This document shows positions 33,847 to 42,754 of a DNA stretch of 64,000 nt, one piece after another. The translations under genes were made by a program, and so were the position numbers. Position 1 is the first letter of the stretch. Each line of letters starts with the position of its first letter. The notes beneath the pieces are model-generated. The model searched no databases. It was not told where the DNA came from and saw only the letters and a program-made list of their open reading frames with translations. The stretch is taken from the NCBI GenBank assembly GCA_965660145.1, contig CBFHYX010000004.1, positions 62,001 through 126,000 on the forward strand, written 5' to 3'. Origin of the DNA: JABURQ01 sp029243145 (lineage in GTDB: Bacteria; Planctomycetota; Planctomycetia; Planctomycetales; Planctomycetaceae).

Positions 33847-34139
33847 GAGGGACCAAGTTAATCGGAAGTGAATGATGGACATGAATCATAACGATTCGAC
33901 CCGATTGACGACATCCGCTGAGTTGGCAGAGAGTCCGTTGAACTCGATGTAATACTGTCAGAATGGCACATTGTCGGCAGAAATGATTTCTCTACTGAAT
34001 CAGGATGATCTCCTTATCTCTCAACGATATAAGGACTTAACCGATGTGGAGTTCACAAAACAGCGTTTCCTTGCCCGTGTGGTACAGGGTTTGCCAAATA
34101 TGTCTGTTGATCCATTATTCTGTCCAGGAGTAGAAATTC
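33847..34139. other. Intergenic region between coaD and hsp20
   Basis: These 293 bases separate divergent genes. They hold the candidate -24/-12 element listed below and a 7-bp inverted repeat (TCCTTAT 34011-34017 / ATAAGGA 34029-34035) in the hsp20 leader. No CIRCE (HrcA) element is present, and I see no RNA gene. Confidence 0.5.
33964..33979 (+). promoter_or_regulatory. Candidate sigma54-type -24/-12 element upstream of hsp20
   Basis: TGGCAC followed by ten bases from GG to a GC (GG 33965-33966, GC 33977-33978) keeps the invariant sigma54 spacing. The -12 half reads CGGCA, not TTGCA, so the match is partial. The leader to ATG 34140 would be about 150 bases. An alternative reading is part of a dyad operator (CTGTCA...TGGCAC). 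Confidence 0.3.
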
Positions 34140-34583
34140 ATGCCCGTCTTTCGCTGGGGAAATGCCTGGGACGCTTTTCGCGATTTGGAACGCGAAGTCG
34201 ACCGGTTGATGGGATCTATGAACGATACGCCGCAGGGCGTGCGGCTTGGTCGTACCTTTCCTGCGGTCAACTTCTACGAATACGAAGACCATTTTCTGCT
34301 GACGGCAGAATTGCCCGGCATGACGAAGTCGGATCTCGATCTCTCCATCGCTCAAGGTGTTTTGACCCTCAAGGGAGATCGTCGAGCGGATGAGGTCTCT
34401 GACAACGATTACCGCCGTTCCGAAAGATATCGAGGGCAATGGCAACGAAACCTGAACCTTCCCGACCGCGTCATGGAAGAGGGTCTGAAAGCAGAATTGG
34501 TCAACGGTCTCTTGAAAATCACACTCCCCAAAGCGCCCGAAGTGACTCCACGCCAGATTCCCATTCAGGAAGGTGGTGAATGA
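34140..34583 (+). CDS. Hsp20/alpha-crystallin small heat shock protein (1)
   Basis: This 147-aa protein has an alpha-crystallin domain at about residues 38-140 (PAVNFYEYEDHFLLTAELPGMTKSDLDLS pattern, then LTLKGDRRAD and VNGLLKITLPKA). The N-terminal 38 residues (VFRWGNAWDAFRDLEREVDRLMGS) are typical of the class. As an ATP-independent holdase it should bind unfolding proteins in the cytoplasm. It is the first of two adjacent Hsp20 genes, its stop lying one base before the next start, so they are cotranscribed. The two differ in N-terminal arm and are likely to form hetero-oligomers, which is an inference. Confidence 0.95.
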   Translation: MPVFRWGNAWDAFRDLEREVDRLMGSMNDTPQGVRLGRTFPAVNFYEYEDHFLLTAELPGMTKSDLDLSIAQGVLTLKGDRRADEVSDNDYRRSERYRGQWQRNLNLPDRVMEEGLKAELVNGLLKITLPKAPEVTPRQIPIQEGGE

Positions 34584-34584
34584 A

Positions 34585-34992
34585 ATGAACAACGAACTCG
34601 TTCCTCATAACGATCCAGAGCGGTCAGTTCCTGCGACCACCGAAACACCCGAACAACGTCTACTCTTTACTCCTCCGATTGATATCTACGAATCGGAAGA
34701 AGGCTTGGTCCTGGTTGCCGATTTGCCGGGAGTCACTTTAGAAAATTTGGAACTGCAGGTGCAGGACAACAAGCTGACACTGTTCGGCCGTGTGAACCGG
34801 TACGTTCCCGAAGGTATGATGGGACAACACGAGGAATATGGAGTGGGCGACTTTCTGAGATCATTCATTCTCAGTGATGAAGTCGATCATGAACGAATCA
34901 ATGCCAAATTGAATAACGGCGTCTTGAAGGTCGTTCTTCCTAAAGCCGAACGCGCCGAGCCTCGCAAAATTAACATCAACGACGGGGAATAG
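34585..34992 (+). CDS. Hsp20/alpha-crystallin small heat shock protein (2)
   Basis: This 135-aa protein starts at ATG 34585, right after the stop of the first hsp20 (34583), with the Shine-Dalgarno GGTGGTGA inside the upstream gene; a GTG at 34573 is also in frame. The alpha-crystallin domain is clear (DIYESEEGLVLVADLPGVTLENLELQ pattern, LNNGVLKVVLPKAERAEPRKI at the end). It lacks the aromatic N-terminal arm of its neighbour and begins with a polar stretch. Paired unlike Hsp20 genes are common in planctomycetes and proteobacteria. The gene converges with the ferredoxin-like gene 6 bases away. Confidence 0.95.
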   Translation: MNNELVPHNDPERSVPATTETPEQRLLFTPPIDIYESEEGLVLVADLPGVTLENLELQVQDNKLTLFGRVNRYVPEGMMGQHEEYGVGDFLRSFILSDEVDHERINAKLNNGVLKVVLPKAERAEPRKININDGE

Positions 34993-34998
34993 TAGTGG

Positions 34999-35322
34999 TC
35001 ACCCTTTCGGTAACGGTTCGGCTCCCGGTGGAGGAGTTCCTCCGCCATCTTTGATGTACTCTGCTCGTTTTCGGGCATATTCTTCGGCCGATAAATCGCT
35101 TCCTGTGACTCCTGCATCGCGGCCCGTCTCGTCTTCGAAATAGCGTTTCAGAAACGGAATGCACCAACCACAACCCGTCCCTGCCGATGCACATTCACTG
35201 ATTTGCGACGGGACACGGGGCTTATGAATACGGATATAGTTGACGATTTTCCGTTTGGAAACATGAAAACAGAGACAAACTTGATCGTCGGGTTCCACAA
35301 CTATCCTGCAACTTTCCAACAA
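34999..35322 (-). CDS. BFD-type [2Fe-2S]-binding protein
   Basis: This 107-aa protein has the four cysteines of the bacterioferritin-associated ferredoxin fold: C16-x-C18-x32-C51-x2-C54, with VCLCFHV at one end and GCGWCIPFL at the other. BFD domains pass electrons to bacterioferritin or serve as electron-transfer modules in larger enzymes. A ~45-residue Pro/Gly-rich tail with AEEYARKRAEYI follows the domain and is not part of the family. The gene is the last of the minus-strand moxR arm, 14 bases after the zinc-ribbon gene. Whether it belongs to that system or is a passenger cannot be told. Confidence 0.88.
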   Translation of the reverse strand: MLESCRIVVEPDDQVCLCFHVSKRKIVNYIRIHKPRVPSQISECASAGTGCGWCIPFLKRYFEDETGRDAGVTGSDLSAEEYARKRAEYIKDGGGTPPPGAEPLPKG

Positions 35323-35336
35323 AAAATATGGCGATC

Positions 35337-36899
35337 TTATTTGATAAGAATGAGCGGTTCCGAAGTGATTTCGATACGTCCGCCAACGATTCGGTAACCC
35401 AGTTTGACACGTTGTAAGAGATTTTCCAACACCTCTTTGAGCGTCGGTTCGATTAAGGAAATTGTCACTGGCTCTTCAACACGGCTGGCAGCATCTCCTA
35501 GTTCGTCTGAATCGGTAATGATGGGGACGCCTGTCATTTCTTCGATTTGATCGAAGACGGAACGTAACGGTTGGGGTTCTCGCAAATCAAACAACAACAG
35601 TTTTTGTGAGAGTTGTTGTTCAACATCCTTCATCGGGACTGGTGGCTGTTCTTTGAGTTCATTCTTCAGCAGTGCAATCAGATCGCTGAGTGCCGCTTCG
35701 GGAGGCTTCGGAGCTTGTAACGGTCCAAACACAAACTGGCGACCATCCTTTGGGTGAGGTGCTGGCATCTTTGCGATAGCTGGTTTTGATCCAGGATTCG
35801 CTTTCACAACAACAGGTTCACGCTCATCGTGAATGGTAGCAAGACGTTCCAGAACTTTTGGGTCGGTGTTGGTCGAAATTGATCGAACGCTTCCATCGGC
35901 CATTAAAATGGACATGGAATCTCTTTGCCCACTACCAAATCCGTCAGGCCCACCGATCACGGCACCACCCGTCCAAGGTCGAATCGTTGCGCGACCATTT
36001 GCGGCCCAGGCACCAATATTGTCCTGCACACCTGAGAGCATCCAGACATTGGCGGCTCCCGCTTTCAAATCTTCCACAGTGATTGTTCTTTGATTGCCGA
36101 ACATGCCAGCGCGTCGATCAGATTTTGACAAAGTGGCCGCATCTTTGCCGACTCCCGCAATGCCGACAAAGTGTGTCGCGGGATATTTGTCGGGAGATGT
36201 TTTTTGCGAGATTGCCGGATTCCGGTATTGTGGCAACGCTCGCCTGACAAAATGTTCGTTGAGCGGATCATTCCAGGGACGGTCCCACAGTGGTGGGAGT
36301 TGATTGGGGTTGAGGGTCGCCTCCAGATTGACAATCCAGCTTAAACGGTGATTAGGATCTTCCAGGTCGGTTGCCGGCGGTTCGGGGAATTCTCCCTGTT
36401 CTTGTTGATATTGCTCAATGAGCTTATTCAACCCCGTATACAATCCATTGTCATCATCTATAGGTGGTTGTTTCGGATCTGATTGTGGCTCGGAACTTTG
36501 GGGGTCAACACTCTCATCGCCGTCTACTTGTGGAGGGAGACTGGAGTCTTTATTCGCAGGAACCGAGTCCGTCCGTCCAAGGGAGTAGAAAGTCGCCACT
36601 ACGACGATTCCGAGACCGAGCCCCAATAACCAAGTTCTTTGGGTGCCTGATGATTTTTGGGGACTGAGTGGATCGAGTCGGGGACTCGATGATTTACGAG
36701 GAGCCGTCTCGCCTGCCGGTGTTGTCGATAAGAGTGAAACGTCTTCTCGTTTTCTTGCAAAGAGTTGGCCGTCTCCATCGAGTTCGACGAGGAGTTGCGT
36801 CTCGCAGTCGGCACAGACAATTAGCTGTCCCGCGACGGATTGATCCCGGGCGCGAAGAGTCAGAGAGCAAACAGGGCAGGGGAATTCAAAAACAGCCAT
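35337..36899 (-). CDS. Zinc-ribbon, DUF1559-like and STN-like membrane protein
   Basis: This 520-aa protein begins at ATG 36899. Residues 1-35 form a Cys4 zinc ribbon (C8-x2-C11-x17-C29-x2-C32). A membrane helix follows at about 90-110 (LLGLGLGIVVVATF), so the ribbon is cytoplasmic. Residues ~195-330 match the C-terminal part of DUF1559 proteins, ending SMSILMADGSVRSI, but there is no prepilin leader. The C-terminal ~110 residues (EPQPLRSVFDQIEEMTGVPIITD) resemble the STN domain found at secretin and TonB-receptor N-termini. It is the fifth gene of the moxR arm. The spacing of the four cysteines is identical in the first gene of the divergent arm. Confidence 0.82.
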   Translation of the reverse strand: MAVFEFPCPVCSLTLRARDQSVAGQLIVCADCETQLLVELDGDGQLFARKREDVSLLSTTPAGETAPRKSSSPRLDPLSPQKSSGTQRTWLLGLGLGIVVVATFYSLGRTDSVPANKDSSLPPQVDGDESVDPQSSEPQSDPKQPPIDDDNGLYTGLNKLIEQYQQEQGEFPEPPATDLEDPNHRLSWIVNLEATLNPNQLPPLWDRPWNDPLNEHFVRRALPQYRNPAISQKTSPDKYPATHFVGIAGVGKDAATLSKSDRRAGMFGNQRTITVEDLKAGAANVWMLSGVQDNIGAWAANGRATIRPWTGGAVIGGPDGFGSGQRDSMSILMADGSVRSISTNTDPKVLERLATIHDEREPVVVKANPGSKPAIAKMPAPHPKDGRQFVFGPLQAPKPPEAALSDLIALLKNELKEQPPVPMKDVEQQLSQKLLLFDLREPQPLRSVFDQIEEMTGVPIITDSDELGDAASRVEEPVTISLIEPTLKEVLENLLQRVKLGYRIVGGRIEITSEPLILIK

Positions 36900-36938
36900 G
36901 TGAATATTGTACCAGATCAATCCACCATGGGGACTCGA

Positions 36939-39548
36939 TCATGCCAGTTTCAGCAGTTTTCGCGTCAGCCATTCCAGGCAAAGCAGACCGATCAACAGAT
37001 ACATCACCCAGGCTTTGTCCCATAACGGTCGCGAACTGACATCGATTTGAAATGCCTCACCCACATTGGGCAGCAGATCGGGGATGGTTGCTAACGCCGA
37101 TTCGAGTGTCACATAACCGCCGTTGGTGTCGTCCACAAGATCACGGAGATATTTGACGTTTTGTTGAGTGTTCTCTGATTCGAGTTTGGGAACGGTGACT
37201 TCAATTTCTTCCATTTCGATGGAAGTGGATTGAACCGCTTCATTTTCTTCAGGATCGAGGAGTTCTAGGCGATAGGTTCCTTGTCTCGTTACGCGAAAAT
37301 CTCCGACGTATTCTCCCACTCGATTCGGGTCGCGAATCAGTTTACGAGCGGGAATGACTTCTCGTCCATCCGGTTCATAAAGTCGCATGGTGACATCGGG
37401 AGCCTCTAGCGGCTTGAGTTGTCGATCAAAAACTCTCCCCCGTATGCGTACGGTTTGCCCGAGGTAATAAGTCTTACGTTCGGGCATCAACAGTAAGCGT
37501 TGATTTCCCTGCTTCATACGCCCTTGAGCAACTTCGCGGATTGCCCGTACCCAGAAGCGATTAAAAAAATCGTCTGAGAGAGCACGAATTCGCCAGAGTT
37601 CGGCACTTCCCAAGTAAATCACCCGACCGGCTCCATAGAATTGAGAAGCCAGGAGGATTGGTTGACCGTACTGTGTTCCAAAACGCGGATCTGAGAAATA
37701 AGCATAGACGGTGGCGGCCGGTTTTGGCCCAGCCGTTGGGTACGCGCGGTAGATCCCTTCGAACTCTTTCCAGGCAAGTTGTGAAGCTCCTGGGTCGTCA
37801 TCAAGTTGAAGGAAGCCGGCCCCCTCTCCGTCCTTGGTGAAATCAATCTGCCAACCCTGATCTGAAGAGACGGTGGAGACGATATCAAAGCCTCCCAAGG
37901 CAAGATGCACGGGTAACATATCCAAAACGGGTTTGTAAGCGTTGACCTGCTCAGGATCATCACTTTGAGCCAAAGTGCTCAGTTCCCCCGTGAAAACATC
38001 TCCCGCGACATAGATCATTCCACCCGCGTGAGTCGCCACCCATTCAGACAAAAACGTCACTTGTTCGGTGTTGAGTTCCCGCCAGTTGGGATCGAAGGCA
38101 ATGATGACATCGTATCGATTTAAGTCTTGTGCGGAGGTCGGAAATTCGGTCAGAAGTTCACGGGCATCCTGATCAACCGAGCCCGCTAATGCTGGGTCGA
38201 CGGTTTGCAACCAGATGTCCATTTCAATCCCCGAACGTCGGGACAGCATACTTCGTAAGAAGCGGTAATCTCGCATCGGTCCGCTTGCGACCACCAAGAC
38301 TTCCATCCGTTTGCGAGTGACGTTCACTGTTCGACGAGCCGAGTTGTCATCGGTGTTAATCTCGCCCAGGTCTTCCGTGAGTCGTGCTTGCACAAGATAT
38401 TCTTCGCGGCCTTCTTCCGTTGGTTCGCGATTGAAAGTTAACTCGAATCGTTCTTCCTCTGCTTGAAATGTGATTTGTCTCGATTCGATGAGCGTCGGTT
38501 TTGCTTCGGGATCGTCTTTGGGTTTCATCAGCAAGTCGACATCGGCGGTTTTTCCCGACAAGCCGGAACCCTGAATTAATGCGACCACATCGTATTGATC
38601 ATTCACTTCCCCCACCTGATCGCTGATTCGAACCAAGGACGGAGCCTGCACAGAAGCGACGGTAAGATTGACCGGTTGCCGGGTTGATCCGATGCCAACA
38701 GCCACCAGTCTTGCATCGACTTGAGATGCTGCGGCATTTGCATAAGAAGCCTGCAAGCCGGCGTTGGAGGCTCCATCGGAGGTGACAATTAAGCCGGAGA
38801 GATGTCCACCAAGTTGAGTCAGGGCAGAGTTGACTGATTCTGCCAAACGAGTTTCTGTCCCAGATGCGGGAAACAGGTCATCCCAAGTCTGTGATTCAGA
38901 GCTTGTTGACGAATCGGTTTCTTCTGAGATGTTTTGTTGTGAGTAGGCAGACTTCTGGAGTTCATCTTGGAGAGATTGAGTTTTCGCAGGTTCTTCTCCT
39001 TCAGATTGATCAATGGCTCGTCGGTATTCTAACGCCAGGGGATGTTGGGAAGGATAAACGTGAATGGGCCCTTTCAACCGACTATCGAAGGTGAAAATGG
39101 AGACTTCATGTTGCTCACGCAGTTTGGCGATCAATCCTTCGTCGAACAGTAACTTACGAGAAGCTTCCAGTCGGGAAATCGATTCATTCGCGGTCGAATC
39201 ATCAGGATCACCCGCCGGGAAACGCATTGATAATGAGGTGTCAATCAAGATGCCGACTTTGGACGCATGGTAAGCGGTTTTTGTTGTTTTGAGTTGCGGA
39301 TTGAACGCGATAACCAGTAATCCTGCGAGAGCCCCCAAACGAAGCAGCATCAACCAGACACGCCACAACGGATGGAATGATTGGGAATCGCGCCAGTACA
39401 GCCAGACCGTCCATGTGAGATACAAAACGACGAGAAGGAGTACCAACATCCAGCCGATTGCGGATCGCGGAGTGCTCCATTCCCAGTTCTGAAGAGAACC
39501 AGAAACAGGCTCGGCTGCAAGTAGAGTTGTGGAAGAAATGAAATCCAT
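36939..39548 (-). CDS. VWA-domain membrane protein, GATase-like core (paralog set 2)
   Basis: This 869-aa protein has two N-terminal membrane helices (about 33-51 and 64-81) and a VWA domain with an intact MIDAS (D103-T-S105-L-S107). The VWA domain carries an acidic, Ser-rich insert (EETDSSTSSESQTWDDLF). A glutamine-amidotransferase-like domain follows (VEVLVVASGPMRDYRFLRSM, ATHAGGMIYVAGDVFTG), then Ig-like repeats and a last helix near the C-terminus (WVMYLLIGLLCLEWLTRKL). The start overlaps the stop of the BatA gene by one base (TGATG). The pair 27/28 kb equivalent at 27-31.9 kb has the same architecture. Regulatory metal-dependent protein binding is expected of a VWA domain. Confidence 0.85.
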   Translation of the reverse strand: MDFISSTTLLAAEPVSGSLQNWEWSTPRSAIGWMLVLLLVVLYLTWTVWLYWRDSQSFHPLWRVWLMLLRLGALAGLLVIAFNPQLKTTKTAYHASKVGILIDTSLSMRFPAGDPDDSTANESISRLEASRKLLFDEGLIAKLREQHEVSIFTFDSRLKGPIHVYPSQHPLALEYRRAIDQSEGEEPAKTQSLQDELQKSAYSQQNISEETDSSTSSESQTWDDLFPASGTETRLAESVNSALTQLGGHLSGLIVTSDGASNAGLQASYANAAASQVDARLVAVGIGSTRQPVNLTVASVQAPSLVRISDQVGEVNDQYDVVALIQGSGLSGKTADVDLLMKPKDDPEAKPTLIESRQITFQAEEERFELTFNREPTEEGREEYLVQARLTEDLGEINTDDNSARRTVNVTRKRMEVLVVASGPMRDYRFLRSMLSRRSGIEMDIWLQTVDPALAGSVDQDARELLTEFPTSAQDLNRYDVIIAFDPNWRELNTEQVTFLSEWVATHAGGMIYVAGDVFTGELSTLAQSDDPEQVNAYKPVLDMLPVHLALGGFDIVSTVSSDQGWQIDFTKDGEGAGFLQLDDDPGASQLAWKEFEGIYRAYPTAGPKPAATVYAYFSDPRFGTQYGQPILLASQFYGAGRVIYLGSAELWRIRALSDDFFNRFWVRAIREVAQGRMKQGNQRLLLMPERKTYYLGQTVRIRGRVFDRQLKPLEAPDVTMRLYEPDGREVIPARKLIRDPNRVGEYVGDFRVTRQGTYRLELLDPEENEAVQSTSIEMEEIEVTVPKLESENTQQNVKYLRDLVDDTNGGYVTLESALATIPDLLPNVGEAFQIDVSSRPLWDKAWVMYLLIGLLCLEWLTRKLLKLA

Positions 39549-41809
39549 CAGGGGCTTGCCGCTCCCGTCTTGCGGGTGTGATAACTTAAACGGTAGGCGA
39601 GGAATTGTTCTGCCATCATGACGAGAAACAGAATCATCAACAACGACATCCGGGCTTCTTGTTGCGAGTCGCTTTGTTGGAGCCAGCCCAAATCTTCATA
39701 CGTCTGTATGGCGATATCTTCTCCCACACGCCCTTCCAAATCCTCTTGTGTAAGCAATTTGAGGCTACTTTCCGTGAGCGGTGGATTATAGGCTAACCAG
39801 CGTTCTTCGGGATTCTGATCACTGTCGTAAAGAGTCAGACGATAAACTCCGGGCTCATTCGTCCCGGCATAACTGGCTTTCCAAACAAACTCTTGCCGGT
39901 CACCGGAAGCGTCCACCTCTTCCCGAGTCATTTGCATCTGGGCATTCCGCTCGTCAGGTGTGGTGACTTCCAGTTCCTGAGAGTATTGAGAGGCATCCAA
40001 GACAAACTCAATCGGCGTCCCCACCTCTTCGCTTTCCTGTCGTCGATATCGTTTGGCCAGATATTTCTGTAATTCAAGATGAAAGATGACAAAGCTCGGA
40101 TTCGTCGACCAGTCATTCCAAAGACTTCCCGCGGAGGTCAGACTGGTGAAAATTTTGCCAAGTCCGAAGGAATGTTCAAAGATCAAAGGAGCATCATTTC
40201 GCATCGTGACGAGTGTTTGTACCTGGCCAGCTTGCTCTAAAGCCGACTGAGAAACTGACTCTGCCACGGGAAAATAGCGATCAACATGGACGGCAGCGAC
40301 AAACGGATTCTCTGCACCCTCGAAGATGGTGAATAATGGATGATCAGAAAATTGTAAATCGGGTCCGGGAGAGACTTCTGTCGCTCGGGGAAGATCACGG
40401 AAAGTGGGAGACAGTCGAACGGGAAACAGGCTCTCTTCATCATTGCGAACCACGGTCTCGTTAATGAATCGAGGGTCGGAGAGATCACCAAGAAACCACG
40501 CCAGTCCGCCTCCATTGGCAACATAATTCTCCAGAGGAAGGATCGCGTCTGCTGCTAAGTCACCAACATTGATCAGATAGATACAGCGGAAGTCATCCAA
40601 TTTGTTTCGTCTCAGAAAATCAGGGCTTTGAATGAGAGGAGCGATTCCCGTCAAAGCCGGATCGGCAGCCAACGCATCGGCCACAATGGCTGCCGCTTCT
40701 TTGTCTTGAGATCCATCGATCAGCAAAACAGGGTTTGTGTTCTTCAAATCGACAACCAGATAACGGCTGTTATCCTGTTCGAGAGAATCGGCATCGAGGA
40801 GCACTTCTAATCGGTGACGACCGGGAGCACCAAACACCACATCGAACGACTTGGAAACGGTTTCTCCCGCTTCGATTTCCGGGACGGGAACCGCGACCGG
40901 TAACTTCTTGCCATCCTGAATTACGGTCAGGCGAATGTTTTTTGTTTGGACTTCGGAATGATTACGAACTTGGGCCGTCAGTCGTAACGGAACATTGACG
41001 GCAGCCGTTTGTAAGTCGCCCGTCAATCCGACGAGAGAAAGATTCGCATGTCGTTCAGTGACAGAACGAACCAGGTTAACCGCAATATCCGACGCTTCGA
41101 ACGATTTGATGGTTTGCGCCAAGGCTGGCTGCGCATTCCAATCTTCTTCGCGAAAATCGGTGACAATATAAGCCGTTCGTGACACCGCCTGTAAATCGGC
41201 CAGCCGTTCCAATGACGCTTGTAACCCATCAATCAGATTGAGAGCGCGAGAGGTGGGTTGCAAGGTTTCGAGATCTTCGGCCAGTTTGATGAGCAGTTGC
41301 TCGGTGACATCTTCTCCGTTGATAAACGGTTGGTCGGGATTGGAAAGTAGCAAAACGGTCAGCTTTTGTGTTCCCGGACGTTGTGCGCCTTCTTCGACTA
41401 GCTTCTGAATAACTTTTTTGCCTTCGGTAAACGCGGTCGTCTCACCCCAACGATCCTGCATCGATGCGCTATCATCAATCAGGACAAGATGATGACTCTT
41501 CTCACCGCGCAAAAATGCCAATTGATTAGGGCTGAAAATCATTCGCGCAATCAAGGCGGCAATCAGCAGGACAATTAAAATGCGAAGCAGCAGCAATAGT
41601 AATTGCTCAAAGAGAATCCGTTGTTTGTTCTGTTTCTGACTTTGCAGTAGAAATTCCATTGCCGCAAAACGAACTTTGCGAAACCGCATTCGATTTAGCA
41701 AATGGATGATAATGGGCGCGGAAATGAGCGCAGCGCCGGGGATAAACACCGCAGGGTTCAAAAAGAACGGTGCCAAGCTACTTGTTAATGCTGAAAATAT
41801 TCCGCCCAT
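39548..41809 (-). CDS. BatA/VWA-domain membrane protein (set 2)
   Basis: This 753-aa protein has the BatA start (FLNPAVFIPGAALISAPIII, RMRFRKVRFAAMEFLLQ, then the EQLLLLLLRILIVLLIAAL helix) and a VWA domain with MIDAS D112-D-S114-A-S116. A CARDB-like repeat (HSEVQTKNIRLTVIQDGKKL) and a GATase-like domain (VLLIDGSQDKEAAAIVA) come next, then a C-terminal membrane helix (MSLLMILFLVMMAEQFLAYRL). It lies 33 bases after the DUF58 gene and overlaps the next gene by one base, so the operon order moxR - DUF58 - BatA - VWA is firm. It is the paralog of the gene at 29.6-31.9 kb. Confidence 0.9.
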   Translation of the reverse strand: MGGIFSALTSSLAPFFLNPAVFIPGAALISAPIIIHLLNRMRFRKVRFAAMEFLLQSQKQNKQRILFEQLLLLLLRILIVLLIAALIARMIFSPNQLAFLRGEKSHHLVLIDDSASMQDRWGETTAFTEGKKVIQKLVEEGAQRPGTQKLTVLLLSNPDQPFINGEDVTEQLLIKLAEDLETLQPTSRALNLIDGLQASLERLADLQAVSRTAYIVTDFREEDWNAQPALAQTIKSFEASDIAVNLVRSVTERHANLSLVGLTGDLQTAAVNVPLRLTAQVRNHSEVQTKNIRLTVIQDGKKLPVAVPVPEIEAGETVSKSFDVVFGAPGRHRLEVLLDADSLEQDNSRYLVVDLKNTNPVLLIDGSQDKEAAAIVADALAADPALTGIAPLIQSPDFLRRNKLDDFRCIYLINVGDLAADAILPLENYVANGGGLAWFLGDLSDPRFINETVVRNDEESLFPVRLSPTFRDLPRATEVSPGPDLQFSDHPLFTIFEGAENPFVAAVHVDRYFPVAESVSQSALEQAGQVQTLVTMRNDAPLIFEHSFGLGKIFTSLTSAGSLWNDWSTNPSFVIFHLELQKYLAKRYRRQESEEVGTPIEFVLDASQYSQELEVTTPDERNAQMQMTREEVDASGDRQEFVWKASYAGTNEPGVYRLTLYDSDQNPEERWLAYNPPLTESSLKLLTQEDLEGRVGEDIAIQTYEDLGWLQQSDSQQEARMSLLMILFLVMMAEQFLAYRLSYHTRKTGAASP

Positions 41810-41842
41810 ATCGGGATGTTATCTCACAATGTGTCTAATGGC

Positions 41843-42754
41843 TTATTTCTGGACAGCTTGTCGCATACCAATTCGGTGATTGAAGTAATGCAATAGGGCA
41901 GCATCCATATGCTCACTGGTTCGGATGGTCTGATAGTCCACCAGATTTTTGGCACAGAAGCGTCGAAGTTCGTGCAAGTAATCTTGCATGGCTTCTTGGT
42001 ATCCATCTCGCAAAGCGCGCGGGTCGCAAACTAGTTCCCCCGCCTCTTCCATCCCCTCAAATCGTGTCGTTCCCGAGTATTCGAAGTCGATTTCCTGATC
42101 ATCGAGGACGTGCATCAACAAGACATCGTGTCCACGATATCGAAGTTGAGTCAATCCTTTGAACAGACTCTCGCGATCAACGAACAAGTCAGAGATCAAC
42201 ACGATCATCCCTTTTTGTGACTGATCATCGGCCACTTGCCGCAGCAACTTATCGATGCTCGTCTTTTGAGCGGGCTTCTCGTTATTGAGTGCCTGTAAAA
42301 TCGCGTGAAGCTGCGTACGACGACTGCTGGAGGGAATACGTTTCCTCAACGTGTCGTCGAATGCATAGAGTCCCACGGAATCTTGCTGTTTCAGCAGTAA
42401 ATGCGAAAGAGCAGCAGCGATCGTACAGCCATAGTCGTATTTCGACATCGCGCCCGATTGAAACAGCATCGATTCGCTCAAGTCAACGAGCAAGGTGGTC
42501 CGCAGGTTCGTGTCTTCTTCGTATAATTTGATGTAATACTTGTCGGTTTTTGACCAGACTTTCCAGTCAACACGACGAATATCGTCACCCGAAACGTATT
42601 CTCGGTGTTGCACGAATTCGACCGATTGGCCGTAATACGGACTGCGATGAAGCCCCGACAGAAAACCTTCCACCACCTGACGGGCCCGAATCTCAAGTCG
42701 CGAGATTCGGCTAAGTTCCTCAGGCCGCAAAAATTTTCTGTAATCTTGGGTCAC
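41843..42754 (-). CDS. DUF58 protein, MoxR partner
   Basis: This 303-aa protein is a DUF58 member with the signature SVEFVQHREYVSGDDIRRVDWKVW at residues ~45-68 and a VWA-like MIDAS (D91-L-S93-E-S95). It has no membrane segment and should be cytoplasmic, unlike the longer DUF58 proteins with two N-terminal helices. Its start overlaps the 3' end of moxR by 35 bases, which implies translational coupling. DUF58 proteins act with MoxR ATPases, probably as adaptors between the ATPase and its clients, by analogy with the characterised MoxR-VWA pairs. Confidence 0.95.
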   Translation of the reverse strand: MTQDYRKFLRPEELSRISRLEIRARQVVEGFLSGLHRSPYYGQSVEFVQHREYVSGDDIRRVDWKVWSKTDKYYIKLYEEDTNLRTTLLVDLSESMLFQSGAMSKYDYGCTIAAALSHLLLKQQDSVGLYAFDDTLRKRIPSSSRRTQLHAILQALNNEKPAQKTSIDKLLRQVADDQSQKGMIVLISDLFVDRESLFKGLTQLRYRGHDVLLMHVLDDQEIDFEYSGTTRFEGMEEAGELVCDPRALRDGYQEAMQDYLHELRRFCAKNLVDYQTIRTSEHMDAALLHYFNHRIGMRQAVQK

